The notes under the pieces were generated by a model. That model had not been told where the DNA came from and searched no databases. It saw only the letters and a program-made list of their open reading frames with translations. Made by a program: the position numbers and the translations under genes. Below are positions 6,345 to 6,365 of a DNA stretch of 6,365 nt, one piece after another. This DNA is from Gemmatimonadota bacterium. Its GTDB lineage: Bacteria > Gemmatimonadota > Gemmatimonadetes > Longimicrobiales > Gaopeijiaceae. Position 1 is the stretch's first letter, and each line of letters opens with the position of its first letter. Location: contig JACQVC010000193.1 in NCBI GenBank assembly GCA_016209995.1, positions 1-6,365 on the forward strand, written 5' to 3'.

Positions 6345-6365
6345 TTGCGCAACGCGATCCGCCTC
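6345..6365 (+). CDS. Possible start of a further gene at the right edge (7 codons)
   Basis: A TTG at 6345 is preceded by GGAAAGG (6329-6335) with a 9-nt gap, and reads MRNAIRL to the window end. Together with the promoter-like sequence about 60 nt upstream this could be a gene start, but seven codons cannot identify a family and the call is tentative. Confidence 0.15.

Noticed and set aside
1..6365. Search for tRNA or rRNA genes, CRISPR arrays, insertion-sequence ends and phage or defence genes
   Set aside because: No spaced direct repeats, no transposase motifs, no cloverleaf pattern and no defence-family motifs were seen, apart from the lone Uma2 fold.

Overview
The window is GC-rich bacterial DNA, with strong G/C preference at third codon positions. 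Its gene content is a DUF5916/CBM9-like secreted protein, a lone Uma2-type nuclease, a class-III aminotransferase, a sulfide:quinone-reductase-like flavoprotein and an exported gamma-glutamyltransferase-like protein. This mix is common in soil and sediment lineages such as Gemmatimonadota, Acidobacteriota or Chloroflexota. The phylum is an inference from gene content; no rRNA or other taxonomic marker is present.

Layout. Positions 1-625, minus strand: 5' part of a secreted DUF5916/CBM9-like gene that runs off the left edge and carries an apparent one-base deletion near 470, inside a perfect hairpin. Positions 626-899: divergent intergenic region with little in it. Positions 900-1472, plus strand: a complete Uma2 (DUF820, PD-(D/E)XK) protein. 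Positions 1473-1681: intergenic region with a candidate promoter. Positions 1682-6182, plus strand: three genes in a row, namely a PLP class-III aminotransferase, an FAD oxidoreductase of the SQR/flavocytochrome-c sulfide dehydrogenase type (24 nt gap) and an exported GGT-fold Ntn-hydrolase (76 nt gap). A strong GC hairpin at 6201-6234 closes the unit. Positions 6235-6365 hold a candidate promoter with a tandem TATAGTT and possibly the first codons of another gene.

How the genes may work together. The three-gene block is the coherent unit of the window. Its aminotransferase resembles the taurine/omega-amino acid:pyruvate group, its flavoprotein keeps both redox cysteines of sulfide-oxidising relatives, and its last gene is an exported relative of glutathione hydrolases. 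A role in organosulfur or amine turnover is possible but not shown. The GGT-like protein lacks recognisable equivalents of canonical glutamate-binding residues and the flavoprotein's substrate is unknown. I see no RNA gene, CRISPR array, insertion sequence or defence island. I found no clearly new system; the best leads are the frameshift in a quasipalindrome, the atypical GGT active site, and the aminotransferase-flavoprotein-GGT linkage.
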